From the NCBI GenBank assembly GCA_001543395.1, contig LPNG01000005.1, positions 1 to 64,000 on the forward strand: DNA of 64,000 bases, read 5' to 3'. This document shows, in pieces, positions 26,210 through 36,248 of the stretch (the stretch's first letter is position 1; every line of letters starts with the position of its first letter). The position numbers and the translations under genes were made by a program. The stretch is from Candidatus Alcium sp. F082 (GTDB taxonomy: Bacteria > Bacteroidota > Bacteroidia > Bacteroidales > F082). The notes below the pieces were generated by a model. That model saw nothing but the letters and a program-made list of their open reading frames with translations. It searched no databases and had not been told where the DNA came from.

Positions 26210-27163
26210 TTATCTATTTTGGAAACGGTTAATCCTTTCATCAACGATGCGACCTTCTTTGAAATTCATTGCCTTCAGCAAAACCTCACCCGGCTTATCT
26301 TCAATAAACTCATCCGCAAAGCGCGCAAAGACTTTACTTAGGCTTTCGGTGGCTGATTTCCAGAAAAGCGATGGTGTATGGTCCACAACATAATGAGTGA
26401 TGCCGTCGACCACATAAATGGGGTCTGCAATGGTGGTTGGAATGCTTGACTCGATGCCACCGTTTCGGTCGCAACTTATGTCGATGATAAGCGCATTCTT
26501 TTTCATCCGTTTTAGGTCATCCCTGTATATGATATGATCCTTCCGCGAGGTATCCCAAAGAATAGCGTTTACCACCACATCAAATTGAGGCAATTCCTTT
26601 CTGAAGAGGCTTTCTGTCTTGCGGTCATATAATGTCACATCAGCACCCATATAATTCAATGTCTTCACGGCGCCTTTCGCCGTATTGCCACGACCGAGGA
26701 CGGCCGCTTTGGTATGGTAAGGGAAGATGCCATGGCACATATAGGCATGAAACACGGCTGCCTCGCCCGCAATCTCGTTGTTGCGCCAGAAGGAATGGCG
26801 GCCTTCCTCATACATATCTTCCCATGCATAAGAAGTAAGCCGATGGGCGATAATCTTATCCGTGATATCACTATTTTGCACTGCATGCACCCAGCCAAAG
26901 ATGGTTTGGCCGTTGAGTTGTTCCAGATACTCTGCATCGCCGATCTTGGGATCGCAGATGACGTCTTTGGACAGGATTTCGCTTCGCGTACCGACTTTTA
27001 CACCCCGTTTGATATAATCCTCATCCGTAAAGCCCAGCACGTCGCCGTAGCCCGTTTCGATGAAGATCATCTCTGGATGTTTGATATATTGGATGTCATT
27101 AGGAACCAACGCCCTGCGGCGTTCGTTTTCTTTGTGGGAAATGGGGAGACCGATGGTTTTCAT
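26210..27163 (-). CDS. Alanine dehydrogenase/PNT-family protein, N5-(carboxyethyl)ornithine synthase-like
   Basis: MKTIGLPISHKENERRRALVPNDI, AAVLGRGNTAKGAVKTLNYMGADVTLYDR, ALIIDISCDRNGGIESSIPTTIADPIY. Confidence 0.75.
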   Translation of the reverse strand: MKTIGLPISHKENERRRALVPNDIQYIKHPEMIFIETGYGDVLGFTDEDYIKRGVKVGTRSEILSKDVICDPKIGDAEYLEQLNGQTIFGWVHAVQNSDITDKIIAHRLTSYAWEDMYEEGRHSFWRNNEIAGEAAVFHAYMCHGIFPYHTKAAVLGRGNTAKGAVKTLNYMGADVTLYDRKTESLFRKELPQFDVVVNAILWDTSRKDHIIYRDDLKRMKKNALIIDISCDRNGGIESSIPTTIADPIYVVDGITHYVVDHTPSLFWKSATESLSKVFARFADEFIEDKPGEVLLKAMNFKEGRIVDERINRFQNR

Positions 27164-27225
27164 TTTATGTTTGGATTATGTTTCTAATAATACCAGCTTA
27201 CGGTTTTTGCATAGAATTGCTTGAG

Positions 27226-28563
27226 TTAAATTTTCCAAAGCTGCACTTCATTCAAATATTGCTCTTGGACTTCAGCCATCTTGACGTTCTCTTTTTTGCT
27301 AACTTTGGAATAAAAATACTCATTCGAGAGAATGGCGGTCACAAAGTCTTTAATCTCATATCGCAAGCCATCACCTGCGAAAGTATGGAAAAACTTTTTA
27401 TTCTGGTTTTGATCCTCAAAACGCAGTTCAAAGTAATCCGTCTTCCACCAAGGTGCAGGCACGTATGCATAGCCTTGCGTCCCAGCAACAATCAGATTAC
27501 CCTCGGTCTTTACGCCCAAACCCACTTGAAAAGAGGCAACCGATGAAGGGTATCTAAAAACTGCTTTGGTGAACATGTCCACCTCATTTTTCATCTTTGA
27601 ATAAAAATTGATGTTTTCATAGTCGGTTCCTAACAACTTGAAAATAGGCAGCAAGGGAAAACAAGCATTCTCGTTCATACTACCGCCAAAGTATTTCTTA
27701 TTCAGTTTTTCAGAAGATTCATCAGTAAGTGTTGTCACAGAAGCATTCACCTCCACAATTTCGCCAATGGCACCAGATTTAAGCAATGACACCAAATGCA
27801 CGAAAGCGGGACAATAAGCTGTCTTCAACGCCACCATCAAAACACGTTTCTTTGATTCAGCCAAATCATACAATTCTTCAGCTTGTGCCTTGCCAAACAC
27901 AAATGGTGTTTCACACAGCACGTGTTTTTCAGCATCCAAAGCGTGTTTTACATAATCGTAGTGAGTGTAGTGAGGCGAGGCAACATAAACAGCATCACAT
28001 AATTCATACAATTCGTTTTCCGACTCAGCCTGCTGCAACTCATATTTATTACAGAAAGCTTTGCATTCTTCCTTGTTCGGATTATAGGCAACCACAACAA
28101 CATTGCTGTTCACAAATTTCGATTCAGGAACGAAGCGGTTGGCAATACTACCCGTTCCAATCATGCCCATCCTCACCATCGGACGTTCCTCACGCAGTTG
28201 GGTACTACTGATGCCTTGGGTACGGGGCAGATACACCACTTCACAAAACTCTTTCAAATAATCAAAATATCCTTCCCAATCTGAACCGATGGCAAAAACA
28301 TCCACTCCATACTTTTGTATATCATCAATTTTTTGCCCCTTGTATTCCTCGATAATTATTTGGTCGGCAAGACCTGTGGCTTTTACAGCCTCTATGCGGT
28401 CCATTACATTGTTGCAGGTACTCATCTTGCCACGCTCCAAATCAAAATTGTCAGTAGTTACACCAACAATCAGATAATCACCTAGTGCTTTGGCTCGTTC
28501 TAAAAGACGTTGATGGCCATAGTGAAACAAATCAAATGTTCCGTATGTGATAACTTTTTTCAC
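27226..28563 (-). CDS. Fusion of TagD-like cytidylyltransferase and Gfo/Idh/MocA oxidoreductase
   Basis: MKKVITYGTFDLFHYGHQRLLERAK then MGMIGTGSIANRFV...VYVASPHYTHYDYVKHALDAEKHVLCETPFV. Confidence 0.88.
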   Translation of the reverse strand: MKKVITYGTFDLFHYGHQRLLERAKALGDYLIVGVTTDNFDLERGKMSTCNNVMDRIEAVKATGLADQIIIEEYKGQKIDDIQKYGVDVFAIGSDWEGYFDYLKEFCEVVYLPRTQGISSTQLREERPMVRMGMIGTGSIANRFVPESKFVNSNVVVVAYNPNKEECKAFCNKYELQQAESENELYELCDAVYVASPHYTHYDYVKHALDAEKHVLCETPFVFGKAQAEELYDLAESKKRVLMVALKTAYCPAFVHLVSLLKSGAIGEIVEVNASVTTLTDESSEKLNKKYFGGSMNENACFPLLPIFKLLGTDYENINFYSKMKNEVDMFTKAVFRYPSSVASFQVGLGVKTEGNLIVAGTQGYAYVPAPWWKTDYFELRFEDQNQNKKFFHTFAGDGLRYEIKDFVTAILSNEYFYSKVSKKENVKMAEVQEQYLNEVQLWKI

Positions 28564-28601
28564 GTTTATTTTACATGCTTATTTAATATGAGACGATTCT
28601 G

Positions 28602-29417
28602 TCATTTCCAAAAACATCTCATATATGACGTTTGTTTCGGCTTTTGTTGTTCTACTGGTGGCAATTGCATATAATCGCCATATTGTTCTCGTAAAACTTC
28701 ATCATATCCTATCATCATTTTCAAATCGTGTCCTTCAAAGGATGCAGGTATTGTTTTCTCGAAACAAGCCAGCCTGTGGTATTCTTTCATTCCATAACGC
28801 AAAAAAGAATAGCTGAAATAATGATCCGTACTACCGTATGGTATTTGTTTTGCCATTTTGTCTACTTGGCCAATCATGTCACCCATAAGAAGATACGAAA
28901 ACCTGACTATGTTTTTAATAAACCCCCAAAAACCCCGACATTCGAATGGGTTTCTTCTTGCTGACCTTTGTTTAAAAGACCTTTTTAACAATGGAATTAT
29001 CTCATTCACCTTTTTCTCAACAGCATCTTTATCGTCAGATGCACCATCTAACGGGAAAACATCTATCCACACTCCTGTTTTTCTTGAGCACCACGGCAGT
29101 TTTGTCTTGACAAGTGTATCCTTCATATCACAAACTCTTCCAAAAGCTATTTGAGTTGTTTTATCCCCAGATGCTCGAGAAATTGCGACATATCCATTAT
29201 TACTTTTATAGGTTTTCATAAACCTTTCATAATCTGGTCTTGGCATGACAATATCAACATCATCATCCCATGGAATAAAGCCATGGTGTCGAACGGCACC
29301 TATTAACGAGCCGCCAGCTAACGAGTATACAATTTCATTTCTATCACAAAAATCATGCACATCGCACAATATTTTCAAACTAAAGTCTTTTAACTCCTGT
29401 AAAGTCATCTCTTTCAT
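28602..29417 (-). CDS. LicD family phosphotransferase
   Basis: YSLAGGSLIGAVRHHGFIPWDDDVDIVMPRPDYERF. Confidence 0.93.
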   Translation of the reverse strand: MKEMTLQELKDFSLKILCDVHDFCDRNEIVYSLAGGSLIGAVRHHGFIPWDDDVDIVMPRPDYERFMKTYKSNNGYVAISRASGDKTTQIAFGRVCDMKDTLVKTKLPWCSRKTGVWIDVFPLDGASDDKDAVEKKVNEIIPLLKRSFKQRSARRNPFECRGFWGFIKNIVRFSYLLMGDMIGQVDKMAKQIPYGSTDHYFSYSFLRYGMKEYHRLACFEKTIPASFEGHDLKMMIGYDEVLREQYGDYMQLPPVEQQKPKQTSYMRCFWK

Positions 29418-30442
29418 GATAAAAATTCCATTAAATAATCAATAGTATTACACATCTTTTCATACATTGTTCCATCGATACTCCATCCAAGGCCTTCCAA
29501 CTTGCTTGTAGAAAAGGTCGCTTTTTTAACAAAATTGTATCCTTTTTTTTCAACATCAGACGGAATATCAACGACGACTTTTCTTCCTACAATCTTCGCA
29601 ATCATTTCCGCCAATTCTTTGATCGTGATAGTTGATTTTTCATCAGCAATATTATATGCTTCATTCTTTTCTCCTTTTAATAAAACAAACATTATCCCAG
29701 AAACAACATCAACAACATAGCACCATGATCGAAACTGTTCACCCGCACTTTTCATCACAATATCCTCATTCCGAATAATATTCCTAAGAAACTGTGCAAA
29801 TACTCGAGAATCACTATCTGTAAAGCAGGGTCCATACGTATGACAAGGGCGCGCTATACTAACATTTATTTTGTATTGATGCGCATATGATATACACAAA
29901 GTCTCTGTTGCACGTTTTGCAGAAGTATAACAAGACCTCAAATCTAGCGGGTTTATATATCCACTATCTTCTTCTGTAAATGTCCGACCATCACCTTCTC
30001 CATATACATCGCCTGAAGAAATAAATAAGAACTTCTCTAACCCATGTTTATGCCCATATGACAAAAGGTTATCAGCACCATATAAATTAGTTTTCATAAC
30101 CCCTACTGGGTTTGTACTATACAAGATTGGGTTAGCGCCACTTGCAGCGTCAATAATAAAATGAAAATTAATATTTGATAAAAGGGGTTGGGTCACATCA
30201 TATTTAAGAAAATGAAAAAAAGGAGATCCCATAATATCAGAAAACAAAGAATGGATTCTTTGTTCGTTTCTTCCTGATGCATAAACATGATAATCTTGCC
30301 CATTTTTTTGCATTAACACATTCACTATACAAGAGCCAATAAGACCTGTTGCTCCTGTTACAAGAATATTCTTTCCAGACAACTTATCCCATGGTAAATC
30401 TTTGCGGGTAACCGCCCTAATATCATCTTGGTATTTTGACAT
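29414..30442 (-). CDS. NAD-dependent epimerase/dehydratase (SDR)
   Basis: KNILVTGATGLIGSCIVNVLM, FLFISSGDVYGEGDG, YTSAKRATE. Confidence 0.9.
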   Translation of the reverse strand: MSKYQDDIRAVTRKDLPWDKLSGKNILVTGATGLIGSCIVNVLMQKNGQDYHVYASGRNEQRIHSLFSDIMGSPFFHFLKYDVTQPLLSNINFHFIIDAASGANPILYSTNPVGVMKTNLYGADNLLSYGHKHGLEKFLFISSGDVYGEGDGRTFTEEDSGYINPLDLRSCYTSAKRATETLCISYAHQYKINVSIARPCHTYGPCFTDSDSRVFAQFLRNIIRNEDIVMKSAGEQFRSWCYVVDVVSGIMFVLLKGEKNEAYNIADEKSTITIKELAEMIAKIVGRKVVVDIPSDVEKKGYNFVKKATFSTSKLEGLGWSIDGTMYEKMCNTIDYLMEFLS

Positions 30443-31433
30443 AATCTACCATTTTATTTAAAAACACACAGATTGTTATTATTGCAATTGATAATAATGT
30501 GGCTAAAGCAATATTAGTCAAACTGCCTCCTGCAATTGATCTAATTGTTGTACGAAAGAACTGCTGCAGTACTAATATAGGCATTAAAGACTTTGAAACA
30601 GATGTAATTATTGTATTAGCCTTATTATAATAACTAGACAACAGGATTAACATCAATGTACCAACCAAAGCATTAATATAAAAAACCAACAAATTACATG
30701 GCCGGAGCAATCTCCCAAATAACAAAACCGCCAACGACACTTTGCCATTAAGAAGCGTTAACAGAACATTAATTCCTAGTAATACAACAACAATCAACCA
30801 TTTACATTTGCAACCATCTACAAATGCCAAAATCTTATCTTTAAACCTAAACCCTATAATATAAAACGAAAATGCAACTGCACCCTGGCATAGCCACAAT
30901 GGCAGTTTTACGAACAAAGACAAAGGTATTAATAACAATATCAATAAAAGAATGATGAACCTATACTTAGGATACTTTTGGAGAATGTCAGTTCCTAGCT
31001 TACTATAGAACAAAGCTATCAAAAACCATGTTACACCATTTGGCAAATCTCTTGTGAAAACAACACCTAAAAGAAAACACTTAAACATATTGTACCAAGT
31101 ACGAAAAATTGTATCAGCTATAGAAAAACCACTTGGAGTCCATGTCCACAAACCAAGCTGATAAAACACACCTCCCAAAAACACATATAATACATTTGCC
31201 CCCAAGACATTAACAAACAACATCAGTATATACTTCTTCCATTGGACCTTACCCTTCCATTTATGGAACAATCCACTCACGAGAAAGAAAAAGGGCACAT
31301 GAAATGAATAAATAAAAACTCGTTCAGCCGAATATGTTGAAAACAAATGTGCGAAAACCACAAGAAATACCGCAATTACTTTTGCAGTATCCAAGTAATG
31401 TATTCTTTTTTCTTCTAATGTTATTTCATCCAT
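30423..31433 (-). CDS. Acyltransferase family 3 membrane protein
   Basis: RIHYLDTAKVIAVFLVVFAHLFS...IYSFHVPFFFLVSGLF, multi-TM. Confidence 0.88.
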   Translation of the reverse strand: MDEITLEEKRIHYLDTAKVIAVFLVVFAHLFSTYSAERVFIYSFHVPFFFLVSGLFHKWKGKVQWKKYILMLFVNVLGANVLYVFLGGVFYQLGLWTWTPSGFSIADTIFRTWYNMFKCFLLGVVFTRDLPNGVTWFLIALFYSKLGTDILQKYPKYRFIILLLILLLIPLSLFVKLPLWLCQGAVAFSFYIIGFRFKDKILAFVDGCKCKWLIVVVLLGINVLLTLLNGKVSLAVLLFGRLLRPCNLLVFYINALVGTLMLILLSSYYNKANTIITSVSKSLMPILVLQQFFRTTIRSIAGGSLTNIALATLLSIAIITICVFLNKMVDYVKIPR

Positions 31434-32140
31434 GATTCTGGTTCTGAATGAATTAATGCCTTGAAAAGATCAACATCTTGAGGTCTTGTCAACTTTAATC
31501 CATTCTTTTCTGACCCTTCAACAATGTGTTGGTCTCTAACGCCTGTCATCGCGACCAACATACAAGAAGCTACCGTATTTGTAATACCACTCTCCTTAGC
31601 TTTTTCATGTGCATGTATCAAAGTCCCTAAAGCATATGTATGAGGAGTTTGAGTCCGAACCAACCGTTCTCTCGGAATATCAATTTCAATTACTCTATCA
31701 TCCACAAGTTCCATTATAGCTTCTTTACAAGCCAAACCTGTCACCGCGTATCCAAATTGTTTACAAACAGAAATATTCTGAGAAATAATACGAGAGTCCA
31801 CTAATGGGCGAACCCCATCGTGAACTAAAACTATATCATTGTCTGAACATCCGACTTTTTTTAATCCTATTATCCCATTGTAAATTGATTCTTGATTGCT
31901 ATCACCGCCATCAAAAACCCATTTCAATTTTGTGATATTATACTGGTTTGCATACGCTCTAAGTATTACATTCCAGCCTGGTAAACAAACAACAGCTATA
32001 GCATCTATTTCTGGATGAAATTGAAAAGATTGCATTGTGTACACAATCACAGGGCAATTATCAATACACATAAACTGTTTGGGAATATCTTGTCCCATTC
32101 GATTACCAATTCCTCCGGCGGTCAATAAAGCTATATTCAT
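31421..32140 (-). CDS. IspD/TarI-family cytidylyltransferase
   Basis: IALLTAGGIGNRMGQDIPKQF, VHDGVRPLV, TQTPHTYALGTLIHAH. Confidence 0.9.
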   Translation of the reverse strand: MNIALLTAGGIGNRMGQDIPKQFMCIDNCPVIVYTMQSFQFHPEIDAIAVVCLPGWNVILRAYANQYNITKLKWVFDGGDSNQESIYNGIIGLKKVGCSDNDIVLVHDGVRPLVDSRIISQNISVCKQFGYAVTGLACKEAIMELVDDRVIEIDIPRERLVRTQTPHTYALGTLIHAHEKAKESGITNTVASCMLVAMTGVRDQHIVEGSEKNGLKLTRPQDVDLFKALIHSEPESWMK

Positions 32141-32198
32141 TTAATTGAAATTAATATTAAATCATTATTAAAGCACCTACATTGAATGAGTGTTTCAT

Positions 32199-33089
32199 TT
32201 ATGAATTCCATAAATCATAGGGGAAAGTCTTAATCAAGCCATCCCTCATATCATCAAGATTAGAGGGCAGGCTCATAGGATCAATCTTCATTGCATCCTC
32301 TACGGTACTTGCATATATATAGTTATTTCTTAATGTACTTTGATAATAATCCGAATACTTAAAATCTCTATCTGCTGCGCGGTCTCTAAGAAACACCGAA
32401 GGCACACCGTATGTTTCTGCTAGAATTATACCATGGAGGGAACCACTAATAACCAACCGTGCATTATAAATTCTATCAAGTACATTCTTATAATCGTCAG
32501 TTATCATGCTTACAATGTGCTCTTCCCCATATTCTTTCACATAAAAACTATTTTTTGAAAAGTGGGGAATCACAACAAAATCCGTTTTCATATGTAGATT
32601 ATCAGTTGGTTGATAGATAAGGGGCATAAGAATAGCAGGGTCTCCGTAAACCTCTGGACACTTATGACCCAATTTGACCAGATAGTCTTTGGTCAATGGA
32701 CCTCGTACCGCACGAATATCCAATCTACGTAAAGGATATGTTTGGAACAATCGCTCTCGTCGATAAAGGTTACGTAAAATGCCGCTCCCCCATACAGTAG
32801 CGTTTTGATATCCATATTGAAGAATCGACCCTACTGCGTACAAATGAGCGGTATTTCTCACCTTTGTTTCCAAAGATAAGCCTCGCCGTTGCAACATATA
32901 CGAAACAATAATAGTTGATAGATTATCACCTAAGTTATATTTAAAATCGCCCCATGTTTCTTCTGTGCTTGAATCCCACCAATGAAGGTTAACTACGTTT
33001 TTTGAGGTAGGCATCGTTTTATTGCATAATATATAATCATTTCTATGCAACCAAAACCTAGTAATAGCATATAATTTCTTGACATTCAT
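32199..33089 (-). CDS. Polysaccharide pyruvyl transferase family protein
   Basis: NLGDNLSTIIVSYML, DIRAVRGPLTKDYLVKLGHKCPEVYGDPAILMP, LVISGSLHGIILAETYGVPSV. Confidence 0.85.
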   Translation of the reverse strand: MNVKKLYAITRFWLHRNDYILCNKTMPTSKNVVNLHWWDSSTEETWGDFKYNLGDNLSTIIVSYMLQRRGLSLETKVRNTAHLYAVGSILQYGYQNATVWGSGILRNLYRRERLFQTYPLRRLDIRAVRGPLTKDYLVKLGHKCPEVYGDPAILMPLIYQPTDNLHMKTDFVVIPHFSKNSFYVKEYGEEHIVSMITDDYKNVLDRIYNARLVISGSLHGIILAETYGVPSVFLRDRAADRDFKYSDYYQSTLRNNYIYASTVEDAMKIDPMSLPSNLDDMRDGLIKTFPYDLWNS

Positions 33090-33171
33090 AATAAATAATA
33101 CTTATTATAGCAGCCCCATCAACAACAAACAAGCAAAGGCCACAATCTGCAAGTCATAGGTTTCTAAAAAA

Positions 33172-34257
33172 TCAAATAACACCTCTTTTTTGTAAATCCA
33201 CAAAAGCCTCTATTAGTATGTCGTAATCATTCTCTATCAAACAGCCAATATGACCCACACGGAACACCGCGTCTTTCATACCACCGCCGTTCGGGCAAAT
33301 CCATATTCCATACTCGTCTTTTAGTTTCAGGAAGATTTCATAAGCTGATTGAGTGGTAGGATGCAGTGGCGTTACGGCATTGCTCAGACTCTCACTAATT
33401 ATTTCAAAAGGAAGGTCAAACTTTTTAATCTTATTACGGAAATAGTCAGCCAAACGTGCCGTACGCTCAATCTCAGCCTTGTCACCACCAGAAGCATCAA
33501 TTTCTTTCAGCCGAGCATTGATCTGTCGAAGCACGCCAACAGCAGGTGTCCATGGAGTTTGACCTCTTTCTTGATTTTTTAGGGCCAGCTTCAAATCAAG
33601 ATACTGACAGCAGCACTTCACCCTCTCTATTCGTTTCAAAGCTGAAGCTGCCAATGTCATAATGGCAATGCCTGGAGGGCATGCCAAGGCTTTCTGGCTA
33701 CCTGTAATCATCACACCGACACCCAACGCTTCCATATCAAACGGGTCACAAAGGAACGAGCTTATGGCATCCACTATTAGGAAACAGCCATTACGTTTGC
33801 AGAAGTCGCTGACCATATCAATATCGTAATGCACACCTGTTGAGGTCTCATGCTTTTGCAACAAAAAGGCCGTATAACCCCCTCCTTCGTAAAAAGCAAG
33901 ATGTTCGGGTTTTAGAGCCTTGCCATGTTCCAATTTGATTTCCGCAAACGGAATCTCATGAAGTGTCAATAGTTCTACAAAACGTTCGCCAAACGAACCG
34001 CCGTTGACGACCAAAGCCTTATCTTGCTTCGTCAAGCAGTTTATAATGGCAGCTTCCATGCCGCCAGAACCGGAGCAGGTAAGAAAAACCACACGGCTAT
34101 CGTGGCTGGCATGGGTGAATTTTTTGACCAATTGCTCATTTTCAAGCATCAACTCCGAGAACTCCGAGGTTCTAAAATAGGGTACCTGTTCTGCTCCTAT
34201 TGCCCGCACTGCATCACTTGACATCACTGGGCCTACTGTAAAGTTAAGCATAGTCAT
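33172..34257 (-). CDS. Class V aminotransferase (2-aminoethylphosphonate/alanine-glyoxylate transaminase type)
   Basis: [70 protein letters not shown]. Confidence 0.85.
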   Translation of the reverse strand: MTMLNFTVGPVMSSDAVRAIGAEQVPYFRTSEFSELMLENEQLVKKFTHASHDSRVVFLTCSGSGGMEAAIINCLTKQDKALVVNGGSFGERFVELLTLHEIPFAEIKLEHGKALKPEHLAFYEGGGYTAFLLQKHETSTGVHYDIDMVSDFCKRNGCFLIVDAISSFLCDPFDMEALGVGVMITGSQKALACPPGIAIMTLAASALKRIERVKCCCQYLDLKLALKNQERGQTPWTPAVGVLRQINARLKEIDASGGDKAEIERTARLADYFRNKIKKFDLPFEIISESLSNAVTPLHPTTQSAYEIFLKLKDEYGIWICPNGGGMKDAVFRVGHIGCLIENDYDILIEAFVDLQKRGVI

Positions 34258-34266
34258 TTTCCCGTA

Positions 34267-35058
34267 TTATTTCCAATATGCAACAAAGTGATGTCTTGGC
34301 ACACGCTCCTCTTCTGGAGGAAGCGTCATATAATCACCATATTGACAAGTGAGATAAGTATCATAGCCTTTTATTACAGGAAAGTAATGGCCTTCAAACA
34401 TGGCTTCATCATATCCATCAAAAGCCTTGGCATCGCACACCCAATAATCATCCCACAAACAGGCCAACAATCCTTTCCTTTTTGTCGATTGTTTATCATA
34501 ATGCTTAAGAAAAGACTCTAACCTTTTGCCAATGAAATTAAAAGAGATTGGCAATAGCATCATCTTAGCCAGAAACCGTACCAAATTACGCTTCAAAGGG
34601 ACTTCATCACTCCAGTAACACTCCTTTGTGTAAGCCATTTTCATGTAGACGCCTATCTTCTTTTTCATTTTTTCCCATTCCGAATCATTGTCAGGAAAAC
34701 TATCAATAGGAAATACCGATATCCAAATTCCATGATAATTTAGGTTGGGGTTACGAAATTTAACAAGCGTTCTTTCATCAGTCAACCGAGAGTAACAAGA
34801 CCTCCATCTTTTTTCTGTTTCTAAAGAAACCAGACGATATTTGCCTTTGTATGTCTTAATAAACCTATCGTAGTCTTCTCGTGGCATCAACAAATCAATG
34901 TCATCATCCCATGGAATAAAACCCTTATGCCGAACGGCTCCTATCAGAGTCCCTTCTCCTAAAGAGTAATTGAATCCGTTTTTTTTACAGTAATCATCCA
35001 AATATACCAATATATCAAGTTGTATCTTTCTTGATTCCTCAAATGTAACTTCTCTCAT
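34267..35058 (-). CDS. LicD family phosphotransferase, second copy
   Basis: FNYSLGEGTLIGAVRHKGFIPWDDDIDLLMPREDYDRF. Confidence 0.93.
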   Translation of the reverse strand: MREVTFEESRKIQLDILVYLDDYCKKNGFNYSLGEGTLIGAVRHKGFIPWDDDIDLLMPREDYDRFIKTYKGKYRLVSLETEKRWRSCYSRLTDERTLVKFRNPNLNYHGIWISVFPIDSFPDNDSEWEKMKKKIGVYMKMAYTKECYWSDEVPLKRNLVRFLAKMMLLPISFNFIGKRLESFLKHYDKQSTKRKGLLACLWDDYWVCDAKAFDGYDEAMFEGHYFPVIKGYDTYLTCQYGDYMTLPPEEERVPRHHFVAYWK

Positions 35059-35088
35059 AATAGCATGTCGTTTTCCTATTTTTCAATA

Positions 35089-36183
35089 TTATTCTTGCTT
35101 GTATTTCTTTAATCGATGATATAAATCTCCGACCAACTTTCGATGTTTTCTTTTGACATAAACAATAGGATCCGTAAAAACACGGGAGGCCTTTCTTAAT
35201 TCATGATCAAATGGCAAATCCATATTAAAAAGTGACAAAACATTGTCTTCTGATAGACACACATGCTGAGTTTTATAATTCACACTTTGACTATCTATAT
35301 TCAATTCCAACACACATCCATACCTCGAAACAGGATTCCAAACCTGCTTAATTGGTTCATTAATAGGGAAAGGGTAACCAACTATTTCTTTAACTCCTTT
35401 ATATTTTTCAACAGACTCTGGATACCAAATAGGACGAGGTGGATACATATAAAAATCCGGGAAAAGGAAATTGCCCATACTGAAGCAAATGGGTTTTCCT
35501 TTGTATTCAACAAAAGGTTGTATTTGATGGGTATGTGTTCCAAAAACGGCATCCGCTCCTGCTTTAATCATTTTTCTAGCCATTGAAACACATTCCACCA
35601 AAGGCTCATATTGATACTCACGTCCCCAATGTGGAAGCACCACAACAACATCACATTTCCTTTTCGCTTCTTTGATATCCGTCTCTGCTTTATCAATGTC
35701 TAATGCATTCACACCATAGTTGTCCTTTCCAGCTAACTCAACATAACCCATATACTTCATTTCACTCATACAATATGCCAAAACAGCAACTTTCAAACCG
35801 TCTTTTTCAATTATTGCGGGTATAGATGCTTCTTCTACATTCATGCCTGCACCGCAATGTTTAACTCCATTTTTTTCCAAGATACTGATGGTATTTTTCA
35901 ACCCGTCTTTCCCTAAATCACAAACATGATTATTGGCAAGAGAGACTACGTCTAACCCCATTTCTTTTACACGAAAAAAATCTTCATCACGTGCATATAT
36001 TATATTCTGTCTACCTTTCTCTTTAACAGAATCGAAAGGCATATTTGTTCCAATAGCAGCCTCTAAAGTTCCTATTCGAAAGTCAAAAGAATTCAAATAA
36101 TCCAATAGTTCAGAGGAGATATAATTGTCTTGATAAGGAAGAACGCCACCAGGCATTATATCTCCACAAAAAAGAAGATTCAT
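35089..36183 (-). CDS. CapA family protein (poly-gamma-glutamate capsule-type metallophosphatase fold)
   Basis: MNLLFCGDIMPGGV, LDVVSLANNHVCDLGKDGL, GADAVFGTHTHQIQPF. Confidence 0.9.
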   Translation of the reverse strand: MNLLFCGDIMPGGVLPYQDNYISSELLDYLNSFDFRIGTLEAAIGTNMPFDSVKEKGRQNIIYARDEDFFRVKEMGLDVVSLANNHVCDLGKDGLKNTISILEKNGVKHCGAGMNVEEASIPAIIEKDGLKVAVLAYCMSEMKYMGYVELAGKDNYGVNALDIDKAETDIKEAKRKCDVVVVLPHWGREYQYEPLVECVSMARKMIKAGADAVFGTHTHQIQPFVEYKGKPICFSMGNFLFPDFYMYPPRPIWYPESVEKYKGVKEIVGYPFPINEPIKQVWNPVSRYGCVLELNIDSQSVNYKTQHVCLSEDNVLSLFNMDLPFDHELRKASRVFTDPIVYVKRKHRKLVGDLYHRLKKYKQE

Positions 36184-36248
36184 TATTATAATAGTTACAA
36201 ATTCAATTATTTGTAATTAATGGTTATTTAATGATCGACCCAACTCTA

